Below the pieces are notes generated by a model. The model was not told where the DNA came from. It searched no databases and saw only the letters and a list, made by a program, of their open reading frames with translations. A DNA stretch of 8,766 nt from Sulfuricurvum sp. (GTDB taxonomy: Bacteria > Campylobacterota > Campylobacteria > Campylobacterales > Sulfurimonadaceae): contig JAUXSZ010000005.1 of NCBI GenBank assembly GCA_030679635.1, positions 1 to 8,766 on the forward strand, in the 5' to 3' direction. The translations under genes and the position numbers were made by a program. Below are positions 1 through 6,331 of this stretch, piece by piece. Each line of letters starts with the position of its first letter. Position 1 is the first letter of the stretch.

Positions 1-108
1 GGGGATATCGGAAAGCTTCTCGCTTTGAGCATCAAAACGCCCCGAAAGAAGGGCTCTTAAACTCTCGTGGCTGAGTTGCGGTGCCTCAAGCAGGGTTGGT
101 TTGCTCAA
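1..108 (-). CDS. recJ: Single-stranded-DNA exonuclease RecJ, N-terminal fragment (runs off left edge)
   Basis: An open frame of 36 codons starts at a TTG (108-106) inside the end of pyrG and stays open to the window edge. It reads MSKPTLLEAPQLSHES and later LRALLSGRF and KLSDIP. The Leu-Leu-x-x-Arg-Phe segment followed by a Lys-Leu-Ser-Asp-x-Pro segment resembles the short leader before the DHH phosphoesterase domain of RecJ in Campylobacterota. From memory, recJ directly follows pyrG in Helicobacter pylori and Campylobacter jejuni. RecJ is a 5'-3' single-strand DNA exonuclease used in recombination and repair. The TTG is the first possible start after an in-frame stop, and an AAAGG lies six bases upstream of it. 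It overlaps pyrG by 23 nt, suggesting translational coupling. No catalytic residue lies in the visible part, so the call rests on the short N-terminus plus synteny. Confidence 0.68.
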   Translation of the reverse strand, partial: MSKPTLLEAPQLSHESLRALLSGRFDAQSEKLSDIP

Positions 109-1714
109 AGGTAGCCTTTACAAATGCGAGAATCGTCGCATTCGGCGTTTGTAAGCGTGAGGTAAACTCAGGATGGAACTGTACTCCCAAAAACCACGGA
201 TGTTCCGGTATTTCGACCGCTTCAATAAGCCCGTCCGATTCGCCCGTGACGACCATCCCTGCACGCTCAAGATCATCGCGGAAAGTAGGATTGGCTTCGT
301 AGCGGTGACGATGACGTTCATGGATCAGCTTGGCACCGTTGTAGGCAGCGCGCAGACGCGATCCCTCTTTCGTTTCACACGGGTATTCTCCCAAGCGCAT
401 GGTTCCCCCCATAGGTGAACGGTGGGTTCGGAGCTGTTTTTGACCCGACTGGTCGATAAAGTTATCGATCAGATAGATCATCGGATGGGTCGTATTAGGA
501 TTGAATTCGATGGAATTTGCATCCTCAAAACCTAAAACATTGCGAGCGTACTCAACGAGCGAGAGCTGCATTCCCAAACAAATTCCGAGATACGGGAGGC
601 GGTTTTCTCTCGCGTAACGGATGGCCTGAATTTTCCCCTCAACACCGCGGTTTCCAAATCCACCTGCCACGAGGACAGAATCGCAATCGCGCAAGAAGAC
701 TTCAGCCCCCTGCTCTTCGATTTTTTCACTGTCGATCCAGTTGATTTTAACGCGGGTATCGAGATGGGCCCCCGAGTGGATGAGCGCTTCGATGAGGGAT
801 TTATACGATTCTTTGAGTTCCAGGTATTTTCCGACCAAACCGATAGTGACCCGGTGTTTCGGAGAAACAATCTTTTTGACCAACGTGTCCCATTGTTCCA
901 TATCGGGCTTGAGATCACCCAACCCTAGCTCTTTGGCGATCGGGGCGAGGATATTTTGCTGTAAGAAGCTCAGAGGAACAGCATAAATCGTTTGCTCATC
1001 CATCGCTTCAATGATGCTATCGGAAGTGACATCGCAGCTGAGAGCCAGTTTTTTCTTGAACGTTTTAGGAAGCTGTTCTTCGCTACGGGCGATAATCATC
1101 TGCGGGGTGATACCGATACGGCGTAGCTCTTGGACGGAGTGCTGCGTCGGCTTGCTTTTGTGCTCACCCGCAGCTTTGATAAACGGTATGAGGGTCACGT
1201 GGATGAAAAACGTCCCCTCTACCTCGTCATCATGCTTCATCATACGGATCGCTTCCATAAACGGCAACCCCTCGATGTCTCCGACGGTACCCCCCAGCTC
1301 TACGACGAGAATCTCGTGCCCCTCGCCCGCTTTTTTGATACGGTCAACGATTTCGCCGACAATATGGGGGACGACTTGGATGGTCTGCCCTAAATAGCCG
1401 CCGGCACGCTCACGCTCGATAACGCTGCTGTACACTTGCCCTGTCGTGAAATTGCTCGTACGCAAAAAGGATGCATCCAAAAACCGCTCATAGTTTCCAA
1501 CATCCAAATCGGTTTCAGCACCGTCTTTGGTCACGAATACCTCTCCATGCTCCAAGGGGCTCATGGTTCCCGGATCGACATTGATATACGGATCGATTTT
1601 GAGCATTCCTACGTTTTTGCCTGCGTGGGTGAGCAATGCGCCGATACTAGCAGCGGTGATCCCTTTGCCAAGTGAACTGAGTACGCCGCCGGTTACAAAA
1701 ATATACTTGGTCAT
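86..1714 (-). CDS. pyrG: CTP synthase (glutamine-hydrolysing)
   Basis: This is a full-length 542-aa CTP synthase, which converts UTP, ATP and glutamine to CTP, the last step of pyrimidine nucleotide synthesis in the cytoplasm. The N-terminal amidoligase domain (about 1-270) carries the P-loop region SSLGKGITAAS (13-23), the KIDPYINVDPGTM segment (39-51) and the VELGGTVGDIE motif (138-148). The C-terminal class I glutamine amidotransferase domain (about 290-535) has the nucleophile Cys379 in GICLGMQ and the partners His514 and Glu516 in VQFHPE. These match E. coli Cys379/His515/Glu517 within one residue. PMGGTMRLG (434-442) and RHRHRYE are also intact. The ATG at 1714 has an AAGGA seven bases upstream. 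The gene is followed by, and overlaps, recJ. Its leader is predicted to be about 88 nt from a TATAAT promoter shared with the divergent antiporter gene. Nothing is missing or unusual in the protein. Confidence 0.98.
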   Translation of the reverse strand: MTKYIFVTGGVLSSLGKGITAASIGALLTHAGKNVGMLKIDPYINVDPGTMSPLEHGEVFVTKDGAETDLDVGNYERFLDASFLRTSNFTTGQVYSSVIERERAGGYLGQTIQVVPHIVGEIVDRIKKAGEGHEILVVELGGTVGDIEGLPFMEAIRMMKHDDEVEGTFFIHVTLIPFIKAAGEHKSKPTQHSVQELRRIGITPQMIIARSEEQLPKTFKKKLALSCDVTSDSIIEAMDEQTIYAVPLSFLQQNILAPIAKELGLGDLKPDMEQWDTLVKKIVSPKHRVTIGLVGKYLELKESYKSLIEALIHSGAHLDTRVKINWIDSEKIEEQGAEVFLRDCDSVLVAGGFGNRGVEGKIQAIRYARENRLPYLGICLGMQLSLVEYARNVLGFEDANSIEFNPNTTHPMIYLIDNFIDQSGQKQLRTHRSPMGGTMRLGEYPCETKEGSRLRAAYNGAKLIHERHRHRYEANPTFRDDLERAGMVVTGESDGLIEAVEIPEHPWFLGVQFHPEFTSRLQTPNATILAFVKATFEQTNPA

Positions 1715-1802
1715 GAATCATTCCTTCGGGTTGTGGATCAAAATATTGGGTGAAAACGGGCCAAATAGGCATTTGCAACGACTTTTAGGAGCCGTAATTT
1801 AA

Positions 1803-1835
1803 GTAGACCATTATATACTGTTATGGCTTATAAAA
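1803..1835 (-). promoter_or_regulatory. pyrG promoter, -10 TATAAT
   Basis: Read on the minus strand, a perfect TATAAT lies at 1815-1810, predicting a transcription start near 1803 and a leader of about 88 nt before the pyrG ATG. No good -35 hexamer is seen, only a T-rich stretch upstream, which is usual for sigma70 promoters of Campylobacterota. The box overlaps the plus-strand -10 box of the antiporter gene. No convincing attenuator hairpin is visible in the leader. Confidence 0.5.
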
Positions 1836-1849
1836 AGGAAAACTTTGTG
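1814..1849 (+). promoter_or_regulatory. Promoter (-10 TATACT) and ribosome-binding site of the antiporter gene
   Basis: TATACT at 1814-1819 is a good -10 candidate, giving a transcription start around 1826. The ATG at 1823 lies before that start and has no Shine-Dalgarno sequence. The ATG at 1850 has AAGGAA at 1835-1840, nine bases upstream. The two facts together place the true translation start at 1850. The -35 region is weak. Confidence 0.45.
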
Positions 1850-3460
1850 ATGGAATCGGCTCTTTATTATGTCACGATAGCGATGGGTTTTTCGATCGTT
1901 CTTAATCTGATTCTGAAACGGTTTGGAATATCACAAATCATCGGCTATATCTTCACGGGCGTTGCGGTTGCCTATTCGTTCGATCTTCGGCACATTTCCG
2001 ATACCCATACTCTGGAGTTGATTGCCGAATTCGGCGTGGTCTTTTTGATGTTTACGATTGGGCTGGAGATGTCACTTCAGCGGCTTGTCTCGATGAAAAC
2101 GTTCGTTTTTTTCAACGGGACGCTTCAGGTGATGGTTACCGCGGGACTTTTTTTCGCGTTAGCATACGAGGGGTTTCATATCTCGCTCGAGGCGTCACTC
2201 ATTATCGCAATGGCGCTTTCCCTTTCGTCCACGGCCGTTGTTCTTTCGTATCTGAAATCAACCAAAGAGATTTCACGCCCCTATGGTCAACGTTCCGTAG
2301 GGATCTTGATTTTTCAAGACATAGCCGTTATCCCCATTTTACTCTTAATCGGTTTTTTAAATTCGGGCAATCAAGATATCGGGAAGGCATTGCTGCAAAC
2401 GGCACTGAGCGCCGCGATCATTGTGGGGCTCTTGTTTATTATCGGAAAGAGGGTGATGACGTGGCTGCTCCATTTCGCTTCTTCAAGCAACGTGGACGAG
2501 CTTTTTATGGGATCGGTATTGGTGATTGTGGTCTCCTCCTCATTGCTCGCAGCGCACTTCGGATTTACCTATTCTCTGGGGGCATTTGTTGCGGGAATGA
2601 TCATCGCCGAGACGCGATACCACAACAAGGTTGAATCGGACATCGCTCCTTTCAAAGATCTACTCCTGGGAACCTTTTTTGTCACCGTGGGGATGAAGAT
2701 CGATTTGGCTTTTTTTGTTGCGCATGCGGGTCAAATTTTTGCCATTTTGTTGGGGGTGTTGCTGATTAAAGCACTCATCATCTTCGGCATCATCAGAATT
2801 TATTCAAAGCCGAAAATCGCTTTTAAAACGGCGATGGCGTTGGCTCAGGTTGGGGAATTCTCGTTTGCGATTTTTGCCCTTGCAGGGAACCATCAACTGC
2901 TGGATCCCCATTTGTCGCAGATGCTCGTTTTGGTCGTTGTTTTGTCGATGCTAATTACCCCGTTTATGCTCTCAAACATTGCTAGTGTCAGTGCTCTTTT
3001 TTTCAAAGATCCGGGAATGACCGAAGACTTTGGATCGTTTTCGGGGGAGCAGAATCATGTTATTGTGTGCGGTTACGGAATCGTCGGAAAATTTGTCGTT
3101 AAAGCGCTTCGCTCAGAGGGGGTGAAGTATGTCATTGTCGACAACAGCTATAAACATGTGCAAGAGGCGCTAAACGACGGAGAAGAGGCGTATTACGGCG
3201 ATATGTCTAAATTGGTTATTTTGGATAAATTGCATATTCAAGATGCCATCAGCGTCATTGTCACTCTCGATAATTTGGAGAAAAAACGGCTTATATGTGA
3301 AAGCATACTGGGATATGCACCCCAGGTCAAGGTCGTCGTCAAAGTGATCAGTTTAGAGGAAAAGAGAGCGCTCAGAGGGCTCCCCATCACCGTAACGGTA
3401 GATGGAAAAAAAGAGGTTGCAAGCAGACTGGTGTCCGAAGCGCTGCACTGCAATTTATGA
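1850..3460 (+). CDS. KefB-type cation:proton antiporter with RCK/TrkA-N domain
   Basis: This is a 536-aa CPA2-family antiporter, expected in the inner membrane, exchanging K+ or Na+ for H+ in pH and ion homeostasis. Hydrophobic segments fill residues 1 to about 380. Family motifs include FQDIAVIP (155-162, with the Gln-Asp pair of the ion path at 156-157), SLGAFVAGMIIAET, FFVTVGMKID and VGEFSFAI (334-341). A cytoplasmic RCK N-terminal (TrkA-N) Rossmann domain follows, with VIVCGYGIVGK (glycines 408, 410 and 413) and an acidic residue at 431 that would bind the NAD(H) ribose. The protein ends soon after this domain, so the RCK_C domain found in some relatives is absent. A longer frame opens at 1823 but is disfavoured by the promoter and ribosome-binding site. 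The stop codon abuts the convergent stop of the small gene at 3455. The transported ion cannot be told from sequence. Glutathione gating as in E. coli KefB/KefC is not implied. Confidence 0.9.
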   Translation: MESALYYVTIAMGFSIVLNLILKRFGISQIIGYIFTGVAVAYSFDLRHISDTHTLELIAEFGVVFLMFTIGLEMSLQRLVSMKTFVFFNGTLQVMVTAGLFFALAYEGFHISLEASLIIAMALSLSSTAVVLSYLKSTKEISRPYGQRSVGILIFQDIAVIPILLLIGFLNSGNQDIGKALLQTALSAAIIVGLLFIIGKRVMTWLLHFASSSNVDELFMGSVLVIVVSSSLLAAHFGFTYSLGAFVAGMIIAETRYHNKVESDIAPFKDLLLGTFFVTVGMKIDLAFFVAHAGQIFAILLGVLLIKALIIFGIIRIYSKPKIAFKTAMALAQVGEFSFAIFALAGNHQLLDPHLSQMLVLVVVLSMLITPFMLSNIASVSALFFKDPGMTEDFGSFSGEQNHVIVCGYGIVGKFVVKALRSEGVKYVIVDNSYKHVQEALNDGEEAYYGDMSKLVILDKLHIQDAISVIVTLDNLEKKRLICESILGYAPQVKVVVKVISLEEKRALRGLPITVTVDGKKEVASRLVSEALHCNL

Positions 3461-3769
3461 TTCTTGAGGTTTGTCGGTTACGAGCCACTGGAGGTAGTTG
3501 ATCGACCAATCAAGATCGGTGAAGGCTTCTTCTACTTCTGCTACAGGCTGATCAAGGTGACTCTTGAGCTCTCTGATCCGCTGCTTTAAGTACTGTGCCA
3601 TATGGTGGTAGGTATTGAGCGAGGTATCATCCTGTGCTTTGATGATCAGATCCTCCAGCGTAGCCACCAGCTCTTTTTCGTTGGAAAACATGTTTCCCGC
3701 TTTGCGGAGGGTTCGCTGTACTTTTTGAAGATGTTCCATGTCGAGTTTGAATTTTTTTTCTAATGACAT
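3455..3769 (-). CDS. Uncharacterised small helical protein (104 aa), last gene of the secG operon
   Basis: I do not recognise a family. The 104-residue product is charged and soluble-looking, with no signal peptide or membrane segment. It appears almost entirely helical: a basic N-terminal part (residues 1-25, with LEKKFKLDMEHLQKVQRTLRK), an acidic/amphipathic middle (about 29-75) and a C-terminal segment rich in aromatic residues, DLDWSINYLQWLV (86-98). The heptad-like spacing of Leu, Met and Ile in the first half suggests a short coiled coil or helical bundle. The frame is real on context: the ATG at 3769 follows the pyrE stop by one base and has AGGAAA five bases upstream, inside the pyrE end. 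Its TAA is directly next to the antiporter TGA. Co-transcription with secG, frr and pyrE is likely but gives no clear clue to its job. Confidence 0.75.
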   Translation of the reverse strand: MSLEKKFKLDMEHLQKVQRTLRKAGNMFSNEKELVATLEDLIIKAQDDTSLNTYHHMAQYLKQRIRELKSHLDQPVAEVEEAFTDLDWSINYLQWLVTDKPQES

Positions 3770-3770
3770 C

Positions 3771-4379
3771 TTAGTTTCCTCTCGAACCGGGTTTGATAGC
3801 CTCAGAACCCTCTACGCACAACGGACAGTTATCGGGAGCATACATCTCAAAATCGAAATCAGCCAGCGCAAAGAGCGGTTTGTTATCGGGGAGGGAACAA
3901 TTTGTTTTTCGACCCAAAGCACTGCCGTTGCGTTTGCAGAATCCGCGGTTGGCGAGTGCCGCAAATGCGATCACCTCTCCGCCCAATCTCTCGATCTCAA
4001 AACCCGCTTCCATAGCAGAACCGCCCGTGGTGATAATGTCTTCACAAACGAGTACTTTTTCCCCTTCGGTGATCTCAAAGCCGCGGCGTAGGGCCATTTT
4101 CCCTTCAATGCGTTCGGTGAAAATAAACCGGACATCCAGTGCCGTGGCCAGTGCGAATCCGGCGATAAGTCCGCCCAGAGCAGGGGAGCACACGGTATCG
4201 ATATGGATTCCGCTCTCTTTGATCTGCTGCGCTAATGCCTCTGCTAGGAGTTTGGCAGTTTTCGGATCTTCGAGCACTTTTGCCGATTGGAGGTAATACT
4301 GGGAGTGATTGCCGGAACTGAGTTTAAAATGCCCCTCTAGAAGAGCATTGGCGTCCATGTAGATAGATTTGATGTCCAT
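3771..4379 (-). CDS. pyrE: Orotate phosphoribosyltransferase
   Basis: This 202-aa enzyme joins orotate to PRPP to give orotidine 5'-phosphate, the fifth step of de novo pyrimidine synthesis, in the cytoplasm. The PRPP-binding signature VLVCEDIITTGGS is at 109-121. The early segment GHFKLSSGNHSQYYLQSAKVL (16-36) is the usual orotate/PRPP-side region of the family, and FTERIEGKMALRRGF (87-101) carries the flexible-loop Lys and Arg residues. The C-terminus has the CPLC (185-188) and IKPGSRG tail found in the longer bacterial forms. Length is normal. The ATG at 4379 follows the frr stop by two bases with only a weak Shine-Dalgarno sequence, so translation is probably coupled to frr. An internal Met at residue 8 is a less likely start because the first residues align with family N-termini. 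The order secG-frr-pyrE matches that recalled for Campylobacter and Helicobacter. Confidence 0.95.
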   Translation of the reverse strand: MDIKSIYMDANALLEGHFKLSSGNHSQYYLQSAKVLEDPKTAKLLAEALAQQIKESGIHIDTVCSPALGGLIAGFALATALDVRFIFTERIEGKMALRRGFEITEGEKVLVCEDIITTGGSAMEAGFEIERLGGEVIAFAALANRGFCKRNGSALGRKTNCSLPDNKPLFALADFDFEMYAPDNCPLCVEGSEAIKPGSRGN

Positions 4380-4381
4380 GG

Positions 4382-4939
4382 CTATACCGTTAAAATGTCG
4401 TGCTCTTTGGTTTTGAGCAATTCATCCATCTTGACGATGTATTTATCCGTAATTTTCTGCACTTTTTCTTGGGCGCTTTTGGACTCGTCGGCGGTGATCA
4501 GCTTCTCTTTTTCAAGAACTTTGATTTTGTCATTCGCTTTTTTACGGTCATTTCTCACCGCAACTTTTGCATTTTCAGCCATTGTTTTGGCTTTTTTAGC
4601 GGTTTCTTGACGCTGATCTACCGTCATCGGAGGGAAGAAAAGTTTAATTTCAGTTCCGTTGTTATTCGGATTGACGCCGATATCGGCTTTCATGATCGCT
4701 TTTTCGATGACGCTGAGCATAGACTTTTCCCACGGAGAGATCGTGATCGTCGTAGCATCGGTGGCCAATACACTTCCTGCTTGATCGATCGGTATCATAG
4801 AGCCGTAGCTTTCAACGCGAATGTTGTCGAGCATTTTTGTGGTTACTCTTCCGGTACGAAGAGTACGGAAATCACTCAACAAATGATCTGCGCCTCCTTG
4901 CATCTGATCTTCACAAAATTGATATATTTCGTTTAGCAT
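4382..4939 (-). CDS. frr: Ribosome-recycling factor
   Basis: This 185-aa protein has the standard length of ribosome-recycling factor, which with EF-G splits the post-termination ribosome. Motifs appear in order: FRTLRTGR (24-31), the hinge and domain II region VESYGSMIPIDQ (42-53), GVNPNNNGTEIKLFFPPMT (88-106), the MTVDQRQE segment corresponding to the family MTEERR motif, and VRNDRKKAND (128-137) with the conserved Arg residues that contact rRNA. The C-terminal half is a long Lys/Glu-rich helix typical of the three-helix bundle of domain I. The ATG at 4939 has AGAAAGGG upstream and sits 15 bases after the secG stop. It is the second gene of the secG-frr-pyrE operon. Confidence 0.97.
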   Translation of the reverse strand: MLNEIYQFCEDQMQGGADHLLSDFRTLRTGRVTTKMLDNIRVESYGSMIPIDQAGSVLATDATTITISPWEKSMLSVIEKAIMKADIGVNPNNNGTEIKLFFPPMTVDQRQETAKKAKTMAENAKVAVRNDRKKANDKIKVLEKEKLITADESKSAQEKVQKITDKYIVKMDELLKTKEHDILTV

Positions 4940-4954
4940 GAATAACCCTTTCTC

Positions 4955-5272
4955 TTATTTAGTAGTGTTGGCGTCTTTGACGACATTGATCGTCGGAGCG
5001 CTCACGTCTATTTTGTCCATCATGGAGTCAACCACAGACGCATTTTTTTGCTGACCATAAAAATAGCCCAAAGCAATGGTGTTCACCACAAACATAAACC
5101 CGAGAAAAAAGGTCACTTTGGCTAAAAAACTGGCAGGCCCTTTTGCACCAAATACCGATTCGTTTGAGCCGCTGTAGGCGCCCAATCCGATACTAGAGCT
5201 TTTTTGTAAGAGTACAGCGATGACGATCATCACCACGAGTACGATTTGCACGATGAGCAGAATGTCTGTCAT
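4955..5272 (-). CDS. secG: Preprotein translocase subunit SecG
   Basis: This 105-aa inner-membrane protein is the small accessory subunit of the SecYEG channel that assists SecA-driven export. Two hydrophobic segments (about 3-23 and 49-71) flank a glycine/serine-rich loop, KSSSIGLGAYSGSNESVFG (24-42), which ends in the family pattern of Gly-Ser, Phe-Gly and Lys-Gly before the second helix (GAKGPASFLAKVTFFLG). The tail after residue 75 is polar and low in conservation, as is usual. The ATG at 5272 has AAGGA seven bases upstream. It is the first gene of the operon, transcribed from the extended -10 promoter at 5303-5308. Confidence 0.93.
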   Translation of the reverse strand: MTDILLIVQIVLVVMIVIAVLLQKSSSIGLGAYSGSNESVFGAKGPASFLAKVTFFLGFMFVVNTIALGYFYGQQKNASVVDSMMDKIDVSAPTINVVKDANTTK

Positions 5273-5295
5273 TATGAATCCTTAATAGTATAAAA

Positions 5296-5332
5296 GTTCG
5301 CGATTATAGCACAGCATAGATGAAGAGCTTAT
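5296..5332 (-). promoter_or_regulatory. Promoter of the secG-frr-pyrE operon (extended -10 TGCTATAAT)
   Basis: Read on the minus strand, TGC immediately precedes a perfect TATAAT (5308-5303), making an extended -10 element. The predicted start is near 5297, leaving a leader of about 24 nt that contains the secG ribosome-binding site. The -35 region is poor, which an extended -10 can compensate for. It is the strongest promoter-like sequence in the window. Confidence 0.6.
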
Positions 5333-5351
5333 GAAACGCCGGCATGGGTGA

Positions 5352-5405
5352 GTGATCCTTAATCCTCTTTGGATTACAATTACACAATTAAATCACTAAT
5401 AGGGA
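5352..5405 (+). promoter_or_regulatory. Probable promoter, operator-like inverted repeat and RBS of the metal-transport operon
   Basis: TACAAT at 5375-5380 is a reasonable -10 box, with a transcription start near 5387. AGGGA at 5401-5405 lies eight bases before the ATG at 5414. A perfect inverted repeat, TAATCC (5360-5365) / GGATTA (5371-5376) around a 5-base centre, lies just upstream of the -10 box and touches it. A repressor bound there would block the promoter, and a metal-responsive Fur-family protein such as Zur is the obvious guess given the operon. The sequence is not the classic Zur consensus, so the regulator is not established. Confidence 0.35.
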
Positions 5406-5413
5406 TCAATGAT

Positions 5414-6331
5414 ATGGATAAGAAGCGTTTGGCAGTTTTTGGAGTCATGCTTATCGCCGTGATAATAGGGTTGGCGCTATTGCTCCCAAAGATGGACAAA
5501 AAATTTCCAACGCAAAGCGGCAAGCCGATCGTTGCCGTCAGCACCTTTCCCCTTTATGAAGCATCACGGGCAGTTGCCGGAGAGACGTTGGAGATCCGCC
5601 CTATCGTTCCGTTTGGAAGCGACGCCCATATGTTCTCGCCCAATCCCGTCCAGATAGCTGAGATTTCGGGTGCTGCCTTGTTTCTCTATAACGGTGCTGG
5701 ATTTGAAACATGGGCCCAATCGCTTAAAAACACCCTTCCCCAAACGACGAAAGTGATTGATATGAGTGCGCACGTCACATTGCTCAAAGATAAAGATCAC
5801 GGAGGGTACGATCCCCACTATTGGCTGAATATTGACAATATGATCAAAATGACCCAAACGATTGAACATGAATTTTCAGCACTTTTTCCTAATAATGCTA
5901 GGATCTATCATCAAAATGCTCTCCTTTATGTCGCCAAGCTACAAAACCTCAAATCCGACTACCAAGCAGGGTTGCAAGAGTGCAAAAACCGGACCCTCAT
6001 TTCAAACCATAATGCATTCGGGTATCTTGCCTATGCAAACCGCCTTCAAAACGTCTCGGTAATCGGTCTCTCCTCGGATGAACAACCCAGTGCAAACACC
6101 ATCGCGCAGGTTGCCACCCTGATCAAAAATCACGGGATCAAAACGATCTTTTTTGAAGAGCTTGTCAACGATAATATTTCTCAAACCCTCGCGAAAGAAA
6201 CGGGGGCAACCGCCCAGTCGCTTCAGCCGCTGGAGAATATTAGTGAAAATGAGCTAAAATCGCATCAAACCTACGAGTCGATCATGCGTTCTAATTTAGC
6301 AAAATTGACCCAAGCAATGGAGTGTCGTTGA
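5414..6331 (+). CDS. znuA: Metal ABC transporter, substrate-binding protein (ZnuA-like)
   Basis: This 305-aa cluster A-I binding protein captures a divalent metal, probably Zn2+, outside the inner membrane and hands it to the permease encoded two genes on. Residues 5-25 are a hydrophobic N-terminal segment after MDKKR. There is no lipobox Cys and no obvious signal-peptidase site, so it may be a membrane anchor. Three likely ligand histidines sit in the family contexts SDAHMFSP (His72), DPHYWLN (His135) and SNHNAFGYLA (His199). The His-rich loop seen in many ZnuA proteins is reduced to a short KDKDHGG. FFEELV (248-249 Glu-Glu) and SLQPLENIS (Gln271) occupy the region where other members have a fourth acidic ligand. 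A TTG at 5369 opens a longer frame but lies before the predicted transcript start. The ATG at 5414 has AGGGA upstream. The pattern of histidines favours zinc over manganese or iron, but the metal is inferred. Confidence 0.85.
   Translation: MDKKRLAVFGVMLIAVIIGLALLLPKMDKKFPTQSGKPIVAVSTFPLYEASRAVAGETLEIRPIVPFGSDAHMFSPNPVQIAEISGAALFLYNGAGFETWAQSLKNTLPQTTKVIDMSAHVTLLKDKDHGGYDPHYWLNIDNMIKMTQTIEHEFSALFPNNARIYHQNALLYVAKLQNLKSDYQAGLQECKNRTLISNHNAFGYLAYANRLQNVSVIGLSSDEQPSANTIAQVATLIKNHGIKTIFFEELVNDNISQTLAKETGATAQSLQPLENISENELKSHQTYESIMRSNLAKLTQAMECR

Noticed and set aside
532..918. Minus-strand open frame of 128 codons within pyrG in another frame
   Set aside because: It is a frame-shifted shadow of pyrG. 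The pyrG protein is complete and collinear with the family across this stretch, so there is no frameshift.
1715..1777. Possible upstream reading frame in the pyrG leader beginning ATGCCTATTTGG (minus strand)
   Set aside because: It has no Shine-Dalgarno sequence and runs out of frame through the pyrG start. There is no run of regulatory codons or attenuator to give it a role.
3793..4296. Plus-strand open frame of 167 codons opposite pyrE
   Set aside because: It is antisense to an intact pyrE, with low-complexity Ser/Ala-rich composition and no start signals.
4400..4936. Plus-strand open frame of 178 codons almost exactly opposite frr
   Set aside because: It is antisense to a clear ribosome-recycling factor gene. 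The product is a Phe/Arg-rich sequence with no recognisable motif and no good ribosome-binding site, as expected from the complement of Lys/Glu-rich codons.
5278..5363. Direct repeat ATCCTTAAT at 5278-5286 and 5355-5363 in the secG/znuA gap
   Set aside because: The first copy is the complement of the secG ribosome-binding site and its flank, which explains the shared bases. Nine bases in an AT-rich gap is weak evidence for an operator pair.
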